NCBI RefSeq assembly: GCF_014356525.2
Contig: NC_052504.1
Span: forward strand, 66,550,383-66,614,382
Source: Nilaparvata lugens
Taxonomy: Eukaryota; Arthropoda; Insecta; Hemiptera; Delphacidae
DNA: 64,000 bases
Reading direction: 5' to 3'
Made by a program: the position numbers and the translations under genes. Positions within the stretch are counted from its first letter, which is position 1; each line of letters starts with the position of its first letter. The notes beneath the pieces are model-generated. The model was given only the letters and a program-made list of their open reading frames with translations, was not told where the DNA came from and ran no database searches. Positions 13,301-26,600 of this stretch are shown here, piece after piece.

Positions 13301-16300
13301 CTTCATGATGAGCCTCCAGGATTTGAAACCATCAGCATTATTTTTATTCCCTTGCTTCATTTATATCCTTTTTAAATTCTCTGTAAAGTTGTGATTTTCA
13401 CATGTGTGTTATCAATGATTTATATTGTCAACTAATAGAGATCCCGGGTTCAAACCCACTCAGAGCCAAATTTTTTTGAACAGGTCACTCCCGTGTTATA
13501 GGATGGGCACGTTAAACTGTCGGTCCCGGCTGAAGTATGACAGTCGTAAGGCCCATTGACGGCTCAAATGATATATTCAGGCGAGTTGGATCTTCCGTCA
13601 GGAACTCCCCACCAATAAAATCAATACGAATATTATTATAGAATTCTCTTTTAAATTGTGATTGTCAAAGGTGTTATCAATAACTCATATTTTCAAAATA
13701 ATATTTTTTTCTATTTCTAATGATGTTTCATCAGCTGCCATCTTTGCGTATGCTGGGCTTGAGCGTTATGACGGCCATATTTCTCGGGTGCCTGACCGCA
13801 GAGGACATCACTACAGAAGCTGAAGAAAAAAGAGACAAGTGCCTAGAGTTACTGGAAGAGAATATTCAGGACGTCAATGCATTTGTTAGGGCGAAGGTAA
13901 TTATTTCCAATTCTAATCTCTGCAACTCTTACGCTAGGTACTGTTTGTAAACACCTCCTGTTAAAACCTGCATTATTTTCTCTTTAATGATCCATTATTA
14001 ACTTTGTTTCATCCATTATTATCTTGGCATTAAATTTATGAACAATTTTTTTTTATATTTATCCTTAACTCTCTGTTATTTTGTTCCAGGATCTACAGAT
14101 GTGGCAGAAGATTGTCTCCTATGGTGCATTACCAAAAGATTGGTTGATACGTCTGATGGAAGCAGCCATTGGTATTATGATGGACAAATCAAGTATTGTC
14201 ACTAAACAAGCTATTCATCTCGTCAGAATAATGATGGAATCCAATCCATTTGCTGCTAAGGTTAGTTGTAATTATGACATTATTGAGAACGAACTGTAAT
14301 TCAAGCTTTATATTTAATTTTCTTATCAATTGAATTCTGGTTAAATATCTACATTCTTCAATCTAAGAAATAAGAGTGAATTTGCTCTTCTTTTAAAACG
14401 TATTCTCACTGGTACTGATCATATTCATTAACCTCTCATTTGGGCCTACGTAAGATCAAATACTTTGATTCTACTTGTTTGATATTTGTTGGGCTTGTAA
14501 TTTAAGTGAAAATATATTTTTTTTATTGTAGGCTATTTCTCAGTATTTTGTATTTTTTCTTTAACAATCTTCTATTCTAAAACAAAAAAATAATTATAGT
14601 AATTCAAATTCAGATCCTCTTTCCTTGGAGCTTGCAAGTTCTTGAAATCTTAAGTACCAATTTAAGTGATTGGAAAGATTTTCCAATCCATAAATTATGT
14701 ATAAATCCTATTATATTAAGCGAGCAATTTCTGTATTATTTATATATCTGGCTATTTTCATATTTGGTTATTTATGTTTAATGGATCTCGAAAACGGCTC
14801 TAACGATTTTCACGAAATTTGGAACATAGTAGGTTTATGATATAAAGATTCGATTGCATTAAGTCTCATCCTTGAGAAAACTCGCTGAATGACATTCATT
14901 AAAAGGATAATTCATCCTTGGCTGAAACAGCTGTGGATAGTAAAAAAGTGAGTGAGCGAGTGAGTATGTGAAAAATCAAAATATCGCATCCCCGAAATTT
15001 AAGATGACATATAACCAGCTGTGAAATATGAAAACGATCATTTTAGAGAATTGTCTCTCGATAACAGAAGATTCAGTAATTCAGTAGTCTCCATCCATGA
15101 CCAGCACTTGCTGGATAGATTGCGTCATAAAAAATATAAAACTTAAAACTTGATAATTAGACTGAGATCAAGATGGGAGGCCAGTAATAGATTTCAGAAA
15201 ACATTGGATTGACTCTTCATCCAGGGAGTAGAGGGACTCACAAGCTTCTCACGAAGTGCCTTCTGAAGATTTTTTCCTCCTGTTCACGGAAATACACCGG
15301 CATCCTGTTGTAAATCTTGAGTGAATGGACAGGGAAGCTATTATGAGAACGAGTCAGTCTGGCCTGAGGCAAATTGATGTCATTCCTCCTCCTTGTGAAG
15401 TGACTATGTACATGTCCTCTCTGCTGAAAGATATGATGTTCTCTTCTCAACAGTAACAGGGAACTAAAGAGATACTGACTAAAGACCGTCATAATCCTCA
15501 GCCTCCTAAAGATTGGCGCACAGTGCTCCAGCCGATGAGATGAGGTGATGATCCGGAGCACCTTCTTTTGCAGAAGCAAGATCCTTCTACAGCCTGCTGC
15601 ATGACCCCAAAACACTATGCCATAATTGATATGGCTGTGGAAGAGGCCATGGTATGCCGTAACCAGGTACTCCAAAGAAACATGACCCCTCAGCTTACGC
15701 ATCAAATAAGAGACTCTTGACAGTCTATTGCAGATCATGTCAACATGCTGCTCCCATGTCAAAGTGGCATCCATCATGAATCCAAGCAGCATCACACCGC
15801 AATCCCCGAAGATTGGAGGGTTCCGCCTCAGAGTGCAGAGTAGATTTTGCGTCTTCCTCTCGTTCAGTGCAAGTCTGTTAACCCGGAACCAATCACTGGC
15901 AACCTCCAATAGTTGGGCAGACCTGTGTATCGCCACGTCGACATCCTCATCCCTGGCAACTAGGTTTGTGTCATCAGCAAATAGCAGAGCACTTCCATCC
16001 AGCCCGAGGTCATTGATGTAGATGAAGAAGAGGAGAGGTCCCAGGATCGATCCCTGAGGCACGCCACAGCACACATCACGAGCATCCGACACAGCACCGC
16101 CAATTGACACCACCTGTCTACGATTAGCCAGATAATCCTTCAGCAACCCAAGGGCCACACCCTGGACGCCTTATCTCTCGAGTTCTCTAACAATATACAA
16201 TGAGAAACACAGTTAGGTCACACAGGGTTACTGCTACTGAGTGTTTATCCTCCATTGCTGCCAGTAAGGATTCAACCAAGCTACAAACAGCATCTGTGGT

Positions 16301-19300
16301 AAAACGTCCCCTTCGGAATCCAAACTGATGAGGCGAGAAGAGTGAGTTTTCCTCAAAATAGGCACTAAGTTGGGTGTACAAAACAGCTTCAGATGCGTGT
16401 ACCTGTGTGGGAGAGAGACAGAATAAATTATTTCCAGCTGTGTAATCATAATCATTCTGCGAGAAATTTTATCTAGCAGACAATTTAATCGACTTGATCA
16501 ACATAATCTGATTTGTTGACATGACATGATAATCCTCCTAAACTAGAGTATATAATAATTTTCAAAGTTGATCACTATTTGATAATTTCAAGTTATTAGT
16601 GAGTGTTATTTTGTTATTCAATTTGGTTTGTATATAATCTAAATTATAATTTTTTTGCTTTCAAATGTTTGAACAGAAAATTGAACCTGAATTCAAGTGT
16701 ATGGAACATAACCTACTTTCTGGACTATTTATAGTTTATAAATCAAAATTCAGGAAAGAAACAGTTTTGGGCTGTGCCTGTTAGTACTTCCCCAATCATT
16801 TTAAAGAATTGTGTTCGGTTTATCAAAAGTCAATAAATAAATAACGAGCGAAGCTCGGTGCCCCGATAAATATTCTTAAATTTATCTTATTTATTTATTC
16901 ATCCATAAATTATGAAGGAATTGTTTAGCAACTTCAAGTAGATAAATTATCGGTGGTATTTTATATTGATATTTGTCATCACTTTAAAATCAGTGATAAT
17001 AAAGTTAGTTAGTATTACGTTAATTTGTGTTGAAACAATTTCTGTTTTACATTATATTCAAAAATTATACTAGTTACCTACCCGGTTACCAATTCCTGTT
17101 TTATAAATAATTATGTTATCGAAAGAAATAACTATTATCTAATTTTCTCTATTTCCAGCTTAGTCTTCAAGAGCTTATTAAAACTTTAGAACAAGAAAAA
17201 CTAGCTTACTCACAGCTGGCAGAGCAGGATAAAGCCAACTTGAATAAAAATGTAGGTGAAGAATCTGTGTGGAATGAAGTTGAACCAGAATTGAAAATCT
17301 TTCTAGAGGACTTTTTCAAAGAAGGTAATTTTTTTCAAGTTTTCTTATTACTAATCTTGATTGCAGCAGCGATTCCCAAATAGTTGTGCTAAATGTGGCC
17401 GCATCCACATGTTGGCCCAATGACGACCAGCGCCAGTGTGTGGATGGGTGGTTTGCCAACACTGGCTACCGCTGCCCTTCATTGGGCACTGGTCTTCATT
17501 GGTCACTGGCTGGACCAGCGAATTGGCCAACATGTGAACTAGGCACTAGATGCCTAAAGGCTCAATTCCGCGATGCAAAATATAATGCAACACCCAATTA
17601 AAAAAGCTAATAGATTAGAAGATATGAAGTGAATTAGAATGTATGTTTCCCATCAAATAAAATTATGAGTAGGTTTTGCTCCAGACTATATTGGTTTTGT
17701 TACATGATATAGAGCTTTTTTCACAATACATCATTGGAATTGCAAACTCTTACATTTTGAATTTTTAATGACATTTCTCGTCAATTAATGTGTTATTGAC
17801 CATTAGTCACTCAAATTTTCAATTCAATCTTCTTTGGTTTTAAAATAATGCAAAGCAAATTATTTCATCTTAACGAACTTTACATTTTTTACTTGTTTTC
17901 CAAATTGAATAATTGCATTTTATAATTTTGAATTTTCAGCAAGTTGATTGTTGTTTCAGGAGGAAATGCTGAACTTTCCAGCCAAGATTCGCTATCAGCA
18001 GAAAGTCCAATGAAATCGGCCAACACACGTTTTACCACGATCAACAAATACATCACCGAGAAAAACTTTTCTAAAGCATTCAAACTACTTGTGCATGCTG
18101 AGAACACTATGCCTGTACTCAAGGAACTCAGGTTAAAACACTCAATTTGAAATTCTTCTAGCAATATTTTGTTGGCTAAAGAGATCTGCTTCAATAGTTG
18201 TTAAATGCATCATATTGTTATTGACATAACAGGAAAGACGGTGATTATTTGTAGTATGTATTTCCATTATTTGAACTTTTATCATACCCGTACTGGAAAT
18301 GAATAATCTTGAGATTTTAAACACTTATTCCATGATTTAATAATATCACAACATTAATGACAATGGGATCACTTTATCTCTCCGTCATCATTATGACATC
18401 AAATATGTTCAATATGTAGCATGTGAGGTTAGCCACTAACGACAGGATAAGTGTGTTGAACATCTGTGTACACACATGTCGTCATACATTGTTGTGTCAT
18501 CACAGCGAAAGGCTTCGAACAAAATTTTTTGAGGTTAAGATTTTGTATCTTCGATTCCATGTTGTTTATTTTTTCTTCCCTACTTACTCTATTTGATGTA
18601 AAATTTTTTTTTGTATCGTTTAAATTTGTTATTCTCTAGTTTATTTATTGTTATTGGTTGTTGATTTATGGTAGAAGCTGCTGTCAAACAGCTGTTTTTA
18701 GTTCGGAACCTCTCGCTGATGACACACATGTTCAACATACTTGTCCTAGCGTTAGTGGCTAACCTAAGAGCTATTGAATAGCAGTGAATTGAGCCTATTA
18801 AGCCTAGCAGTGGATTGAGTTTTTTGCTGACGATTATGCCCACACTAGCAAGAACCCGTGCTTCGCAAGGATCTATTTTAAATCTTGACAACATGAAAAC
18901 TTGACGTAATGAAATTTTGAAGAATTGAGAATAGGCCTATAACCATCCTTGGTTAATTAAGAATATATAAGCAAAATTTCAAGTTAATTAGTCCAGTAGT
19001 TCAGACATGATGATGCGTCAAACATAATTTTCGTATCCCGTACGTGCATAAGCCAGCTCTTTACGTTATATAATTATTATAGAAATAGTTAACGACTGCA
19101 AGAGATAGGACTGTGGAACAGAATAGTGGTGAAACTATGATAGCGCCAGGAGTGTCTCAAACACAATAGTAGGTACTACATGAACTTTTTGAAAGTGATT
19201 TGAAAAAATGTTAAAACAACAGAACTGAATCCTTATCATTCTAACTTCATTTAGAGAGGCTTTTGTTTGAATGGAAATCTATTTATAAAAATCTGGTGTG

Positions 19301-19940
19301 GCGCACTCACACAACTTTCCTTGCCGTTATGAAAATTGATCACTGACGCTAGTGTTCCCGCGCATCTCAAGTCTACTATTCAAATATTTGAGCCAGCTGG
19401 TGACAGGGCAATAACGCTGGAGACACACATGAGGTCTGCTATCTCTTCATAGTGAATGATTTAATAGAATCAACAATAATTTGCAATTGAATAATCACAT
19501 TCTCTCGAATTTAAAGCTTATTTTCAATTTCAGGTGAAAATGTTACTGAACATTAATTGTAGAGATTTTCATGCTCAATCTACTCCACTTGATTTTTTTT
19601 GTTTCAATTGTATCTGAAGCCTGATAATTGGGAATCTATCTGCATTGATGGGGCGAAGCTCCTGAAATTTTTACAGATATGGGACTTGTGGCAGTTGATA
19701 GAGCTTATCGATGACTATTTTAGGTATGAATTTGATCAAAATCGTTGGAGCCGTTTCCGAGAAAATCACGAAAAACCCTGTTTTTGACAACATTTTCGCT
19801 ATCTTAGCCGCCATCTTGAATTGCATTTGATCGAAATTGTTCGTGTCGGATCCTTATAGTGAAAGGACCTTAAGTTCCAAATTTCAAGTCATTCCGTTAA
19901 TTGGGAGATGAGATATCGTGTACACAGACGCACATACACT

Positions 19941-19994
<54 letters not shown>

Positions 19995-20605
19995 GACCAA
20001 TACCCAAAAACCAGTTTTTTGGACTCAGGGGACCTTGAAACGTATAGAAATTTAGAAATTGGGGTACCTTAATTTTTTTCGGAAAGCAATACTTTCCTTA
20101 CCTATGGTAATAGGGCAAGGAAAGTAAAAAAATGAATGTCTGTTTGTGTGTTTGTTTGTATGTTTGTTTGTTCCCTGTAGACTTGAAAACTACTTGACAA
20201 AACGGCATGAAGCTTTGGGAATATGTTGTGTGAATATTGGGGATGGTTTATGAACAAAAATTTTAATAGGGGGGCTAATAATAATTATTTATTAATCCAT
20301 TTTACAGACATATGTTTTCGAAATTCTCGGCCGAGCGGCTACTGAAGAACGAAAAGATGATCATGATTTAAGATCATATTGTGATAATATGATTTAGCAT
20401 CTGAAGTTACCAGCTGTAATAAACATATCCCCTGTGATAAATGATTGTGTACTGGTATTAAAACGGTAGTTTGGAGTTGAAGTGTAGTTGATTGGTACCA
20501 GCTGTTGGTAATGGTTCCTTAGAAGACCTATACTAATAATTATCACTCCCCTATCATTGAGAAACTGGAAAATGTTGAAAAAAATTATTCACCTAATGAA
20601 ATAGA

Positions 20606-20677
<72 letters not shown>

Positions 20678-23600
20678 ATAGTATTCATATTGCATTCATT
20701 AATTACTGAAGAATGAAAGAATAATTTACAATTTTTTGAATTTAGCTTATATTTATCCTAAAATGAAAAGAATATGGAATTCTGTGTGATTCATCGTACA
20801 TCGCATATTTCCTGGACAATATATCGACAATCTACAGCTATGAAAACATTGAATATTTTTCTCTGAAACACTGATATAACCTTTTTTTTTAATTGAAAAC
20901 TTTACTGATAGATATTACTACCAATTGATTGAGAAGAATAATATGTTTTCGGAGTAAATGAACATGTTGATTGTCAGATAAATTTCATGATTCACCAAAT
21001 AAAGTCAAGTGTAACATGAGATACATTTGCGGTACGAAGTTCGCTGGGTAAGCTAGTTGTAAATAGCTTTATTATTAATAGACAACGCTGAAAAAGACAG
21101 GCTCAATCACCAGGAATACTATAAATCTGTAGAACGTTTACCACGTAAAACACGTGGTAAGCTCGCGCTCTCAATCAACGAAAATCAATTAGATCAGGTA
21201 ATTGATGAAATTGTTTCAAGCTTTCCAATGATTACAACATATGTTAGAATATCATGTGTCAATTATCTCAGTTCCATATAAAGTTCACCTTACCATAAGC
21301 TTACTTAATAGGATCCTTTTTCATCCTTTGAAATCCTTAGAGGCAAAATATCTCAAAATCCGTTCTTAGTGCGCATCTAGCATGTTTGAAGAATATTTGT
21401 GCGAAGTTTTAAGTCTGTAGGCCAATTAGTTTGAGCTGTAGTGTAATTTTACATCAACATTTTCGAAAAGTGCCCTCTCCTGAACCCCCCTGTGCTCCTG
21501 ATTGGAATTTTTCTGCATAGATCTGATTTTTTTCGTACCTGAATGAAAAAGTTCCTCATGACTTTGCTGTGCAATGAACGGTTAAAAAGTGAAAATTTTG
21601 GGGGCCCAGCTCCCTCAGGGGGGGGGGCAGATTTCTGAAAATCCTTTTGTAGTGGATGTTTTGAGGCTACAATAAACAATTGTGCGAAAATTCAAGTTTT
21701 TAGGCTTAGTAGTTTGTTTGGGCTGTGGTGTGATTTCAGTTTGTCGGGGCTTAGCCTTTTTAAATGTAGGTAGAAGAGGAAGAAGAAGAAGAAGAAGAAG
21801 AAGAAGAAGAAGAAGAAGAAGAAGAAGAAGAAAGAAGAAGAAGAAGAAGAAGAAGAAGAGAAGAAGAAGAAGAAGAAGAGAAAGAAGGAGAAGAGGAGTA
21901 AGAAGAAGAAGCAGAAGAAGAAGAAGAAAAAGAAGAAGATAGATTATTATGTTGCTTTGGCCTGTGATCTGTATAAATGTCCTGTAACAACTAAAGGTGC
22001 GTCCACACATGCCGAACCGAACCTCGAACCGCGCAGCAAACCGTGCATTCCTTCGAACATCTTGCCTTTCAACGAACATGTTCATATGTTTCATAATATT
22101 GAAAATCAGCTGTTAATCATTCGCCGTACCGCACTCCGAACCATTCGCCGTGCCGCTTGCCTCTGTTCTAACTGCTCGCCTCACCTCACTCCGAACGCTG
22201 AACTTTTCAGCCAATCAGAGCCCTCGATTACAATTCGCCTCGATTGGATAAATACCAATATTGAATTATTGTTGACCAAGAACTCAGTACATCGACAATT
22301 CATTCAACTAATTCTGTATTGATAAAATTATAATCATTTTCTCTATTGATAATCAATTTCATCAACTAACTGAAAATAGTACTTCAATTTCCATGAATTT
22401 ATTAATAGAATTATATAAATCTAAAGTGTAGGTCATATCTAAATTCACTAAGAGTTCGATTCTTGTTGGCAAGATAGATGTTATTCAATGCAGAAATCAT
22501 TGTTATTTTACTAAAAGATAGGATTAAATGAATAGCTCTCTTTCAGGGGGAGTTTTGACAACCCACAAAACTCATTTTTCATTTGAAGAAATAATATCAA
22601 AAAGGTGCATAGGACCTTACTTTTTTGTTCAGCTTGCCAAAATACCCCTCATTTCAATATTGAAATTTTCGACTGACTGTACAGTGAGTCAATCATTCTA
22701 TCAAGGCTTGAATAATTTTGAAATTTTAATTAAATAAAAATGGTAGAGAATAATTATCATGTAGATATCAACACCTTTATTTAAAGACATATCAACTGCA
22801 TGCGTTTTCATATTGCCAATACAGCATTGATAAAACTGTAGACGTTTATTTAGCAGTCTCAAAAAACTGTTCTAGCTGAAAAATTAATAATACATGCCAC
22901 GTGTAGGCTTATACATTGCATCAGGAAAACGAAGTTCAAAAAACTATGGTTTTCCTAAACATATGTTTTTGAGATAATTTCTTTGTTGCAGCTGTTTCAC
23001 ATTCACCATTATAAATTATACAGAGTATGTGAAAATAAAAATATTTATTGATTACCAAAACAATACTATTATTATATTAATGATAATAATTAATTATTAA
23101 AACAATACTTTTATTATATCAATAATAATAATATTATTAAACATATTTATCAATTATCAGAACAATATTATTGAGGTTGAGTGGAATCAGGTAGAAAGCA
23201 ATAATAGAACAGATGTTGTTTTTTGAATTTCTATCATATTATTTTGTTATTTCCAATGATTACAACATATGTTAGAATATCACATGTCAATAAATAAATT
23301 ATCTCATTTCCATATGGCACTCACCTTACCATGTTCATAACCTTACTTAATAGGATCCTTTTTCATCCTTTGAAACCCTTAGAGGCAAAATATCTCAAAA
23401 TCCGTTCTTAGTGCGCGTCTAGCATGTTTGAAGAATATTTGTGCAAAGTTTCAAGTCTGTAGGACAATTAGTTTGAGCTGTAGTGTGATTTTACATCAAA
23501 ATTTTCGAAAAATGCCCTCTCCTAGACTCCCCTGTGCTCCTGATCGAAATTTTTCTGCATAGATCTAATTTTTTTTCGTAGCTGAACAAAAAAGTTCCTC

Positions 23601-26600
23601 ATGACTTTGCTGTGCAATGAGCGGTTAAAAAGTACAAAATTTTGGGGGGGCCCCAGCTCCCTCAGGGGGGCAAATTTCTGAAAATCCTTTCTTAGTGGAT
23701 GTTTTCAGGCCACCATAAACAATCGTGCAAAGTTTCAAGTTTTTAGGCTCAGTAGTTTGGGCTGTGGTGTGATTTCAGTATGTCGGGGCTTAGCCTTTTA
23801 TAAGTATATAAGAAAGATTATAAGTATATAAGTATATAAGAGAAGAGAAGAAGAGAAGAGATGAGTAGGCATTTTTACATCATTTGGCAAATATTTTTGC
23901 AAAAAATCATACATCACAAAATACGTTTCAATTTCAAGGCTGTGCAACAGGCTAAAACAAACTTTATAATGGTGATATTTTTCACAGTTTTTCGATTTGT
24001 ATACTGTTATTATTATTTGTATACCATCAAGCTATCAAAATAAAAAAGTTTTCTAAGGAAAGTTTTTCCCGATCATTACCTGTTTGAGATATGTGCGCCT
24101 AAATTTTAAATTCTTGGGACAGATTAATTCAATTTCCGTGAGAGATAAATTAATGAAATTTTGAGGATAAATGGTATTGCTGATTGAATAAACCGAAAAT
24201 TTCCTGAAAATATAAATTTTTGAGAAAGTTATTCCTTTTACAAAAAATGACCAAAAATAGCACAACTATAAGTTATAAGTGGTTTTTTTTTTTGTAAAAG
24301 GAATAACTTTCTCAAAAATTGTTATTTTTAGGAAATTTTCGGTTTATTCAATCTATGAAGAATTTATCCTCAAAATTTCATGAATTTATCTCGTACCGAA
24401 TTTCAAATGATCTGTCTCAAGAATTCAAACTTTAGGAGCTCATTTCTTGAAAAGTAATGATCGGAAATAAATTAAATCCCGAGAAAACTTTTAATCTTGA
24501 TAGCTCTATATACTACCGGATCTAAGCCTAGAAAAAAATGGCCGCCGTATGTGGTGGTCTTATAGAAATTCCTACTGAGAAAAAATTACTAATCAGCTGT
24601 TAGAGAGCGTCTCAGTTTGTCGGATTCTCAGTTCGTCTAGTTCCCGTTTAAAATATCAATGCCGGCCACCACATACGGCGGCCATTTTTTTTTGTAGGCG
24701 CAGGTCCGGTATATAGGAAGTCCTGATAGTATACAAATCAAAACACTTTGAAAAATATCACCAGTAAAAAGCTTTTTAAGTCTGTTGCAGAGTCTTAATG
24801 TAATACAATGCAAGTATTGGTAATACAATCTGCGTTAATATGGGTGGGATAATCATGATGCTGGTTCATTTCTTTAATAAATCAACCTGAAGCTCTTCCA
24901 TTCAACACCTGGAAGATTGCGAAAGATCTTAGTGAACATAAGATACTTTCTCTTAGGCCTACATAGATTCATTAATACTAATTAATTTATATATAATAAT
25001 TCATGTATACACTTGTGATATGTATAATATGACTGCTTGGAGCAGCGAAAGCCATTTCAGTATGTACACTCTAAACGGATGTTATTGAACAAAACCCCAA
25101 TTTTATCTTTTGAAACATGAATTGGTTCTTTTGTAGGAAGGGCATACAGTTGGGAAATGTGGAATTCTATCTGCATTTCTTCAAGAAGATATTTCTGGAA
25201 CATCAAAGCGCATTGCCATTGGAGAAAACAGCCGGTACACCCATCAAGCAGCCACCACTGACGCCGTCCAAGCGACCCGCAACTCGCAAACTTGACGAAT
25301 TGAGCGAGGAAGCACCTCAAGATGAGCAAACTCCATCTGTGCTGTCTGCTCAGAAAGCCAGGATCACATTCTATTCGGTAACGATCCGAAAATCTGCCAC
25401 ATGTTCAATTAGGACTCAATCATACTTGAGATAGACCAAATTTTACTTTGAACAAATATCTTTTAATACTACTCACATATTTTTCATGAGTAACTAAATA
25501 TTAGGGTGAGGAAACCTGAAGGGGCCACAAAAACCGGTTGACTAGGAGAATTTCTACTATGGCCTAAGCAGTTGCCCATTAGTAAACGTTTTCCATTTCC
25601 ATCTATTTATGTTATTTACACTTATGTTATTTAGTCTTTTTAACTGTTTTATTAACTAATAAATTATAAATTTTCCAATACCAAACTTTTCATGTAGGTT
25701 GTGTGAAAAATACTGATTTTGTCTTATATTTACTTGTCTTATATTAAGTTTTTGATTTTCCAGCACTATCTGTGTGCTAATTAATTGTTAAGAAAATTGA
25801 AGCTCACAGTGGTGTGCCACTGCCATCAAAATAATCATTTACTGTATTTCAAATATTACTGCTTATTTATGATATTAACCGTGGATTTTTTTATTTTTTC
25901 GCACAGAACTGTGTTGAATTTGCGAAAAGGTTGTCGCAAGCTGTTGAACGTGTTACTAGCTTGATGAAAAGCAAGAACGTGTTTGAAGTAGTGGAAGCAG
26001 TGGAGTTCATTAAAATGGCGAAACAGTTTGGCGTTTCGGGCTCTGAAGTGGGAGTCATTGAAATGATGAAGCTGATTCAATGTCCTGAGGAAAGTATAAG
26101 AACTGCAGCCACCAGAGCATTGGAAGTGCTGTATCTACATGTGGAAGAGGGTGGTAATCCGGAGAATGTAGCTAAACAGGTATGTACATGAAAAATTCTT
26201 TCTTTTTTGAGAGTGATACCCACATGACCTTCCAGCTTGTGCGTGGGTAATGAGATCACTTATAATAAATAATTCTTATAATCTAGTGAATATTTTGAGT
26301 AGTTTTGAGTTTGAACGTGGAGAATTTTAGTGAACAATGTAAATAATCAGTCTTGTGTCTTAAGCGTATTTTAATCGTTAAGGATATTAAGCTATTCAGA
26401 ACAATTTTTCCACTTGTGTCTATACGCTCAAATGTAGCAGTGAAGAATGATATCGTTGAGCCAAACTGAACTTGAATAACTGGAGCAATAATAGCCAATC
26501 AGATCCGCCAATCAGAAGCTCCAATCACATATACTGCACCAGCTCCTCTTCTTCTTGCTTCTCTTTTTCACTCTAAATTTTCAGTTGTGAAAGTAAATGA

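Noticed and set aside
15728..16021. Plus-strand open frame opposite the LINE in intron 8
   Set aside because: It is the antisense shadow of the RT frame on the minus strand.
21615..22094. Open frames of poly-Leu, poly-Arg and poly-Ser
   Set aside because: They arise from the (GAA)n array; no start context, domain or splice support.
21216..23808. The 500-bp direct repeats as LTRs of a retrovirus-like element
   Set aside because: No gag/pol, primer-binding site or TG...CA ends; both copies run into purine arrays, which fits another class.
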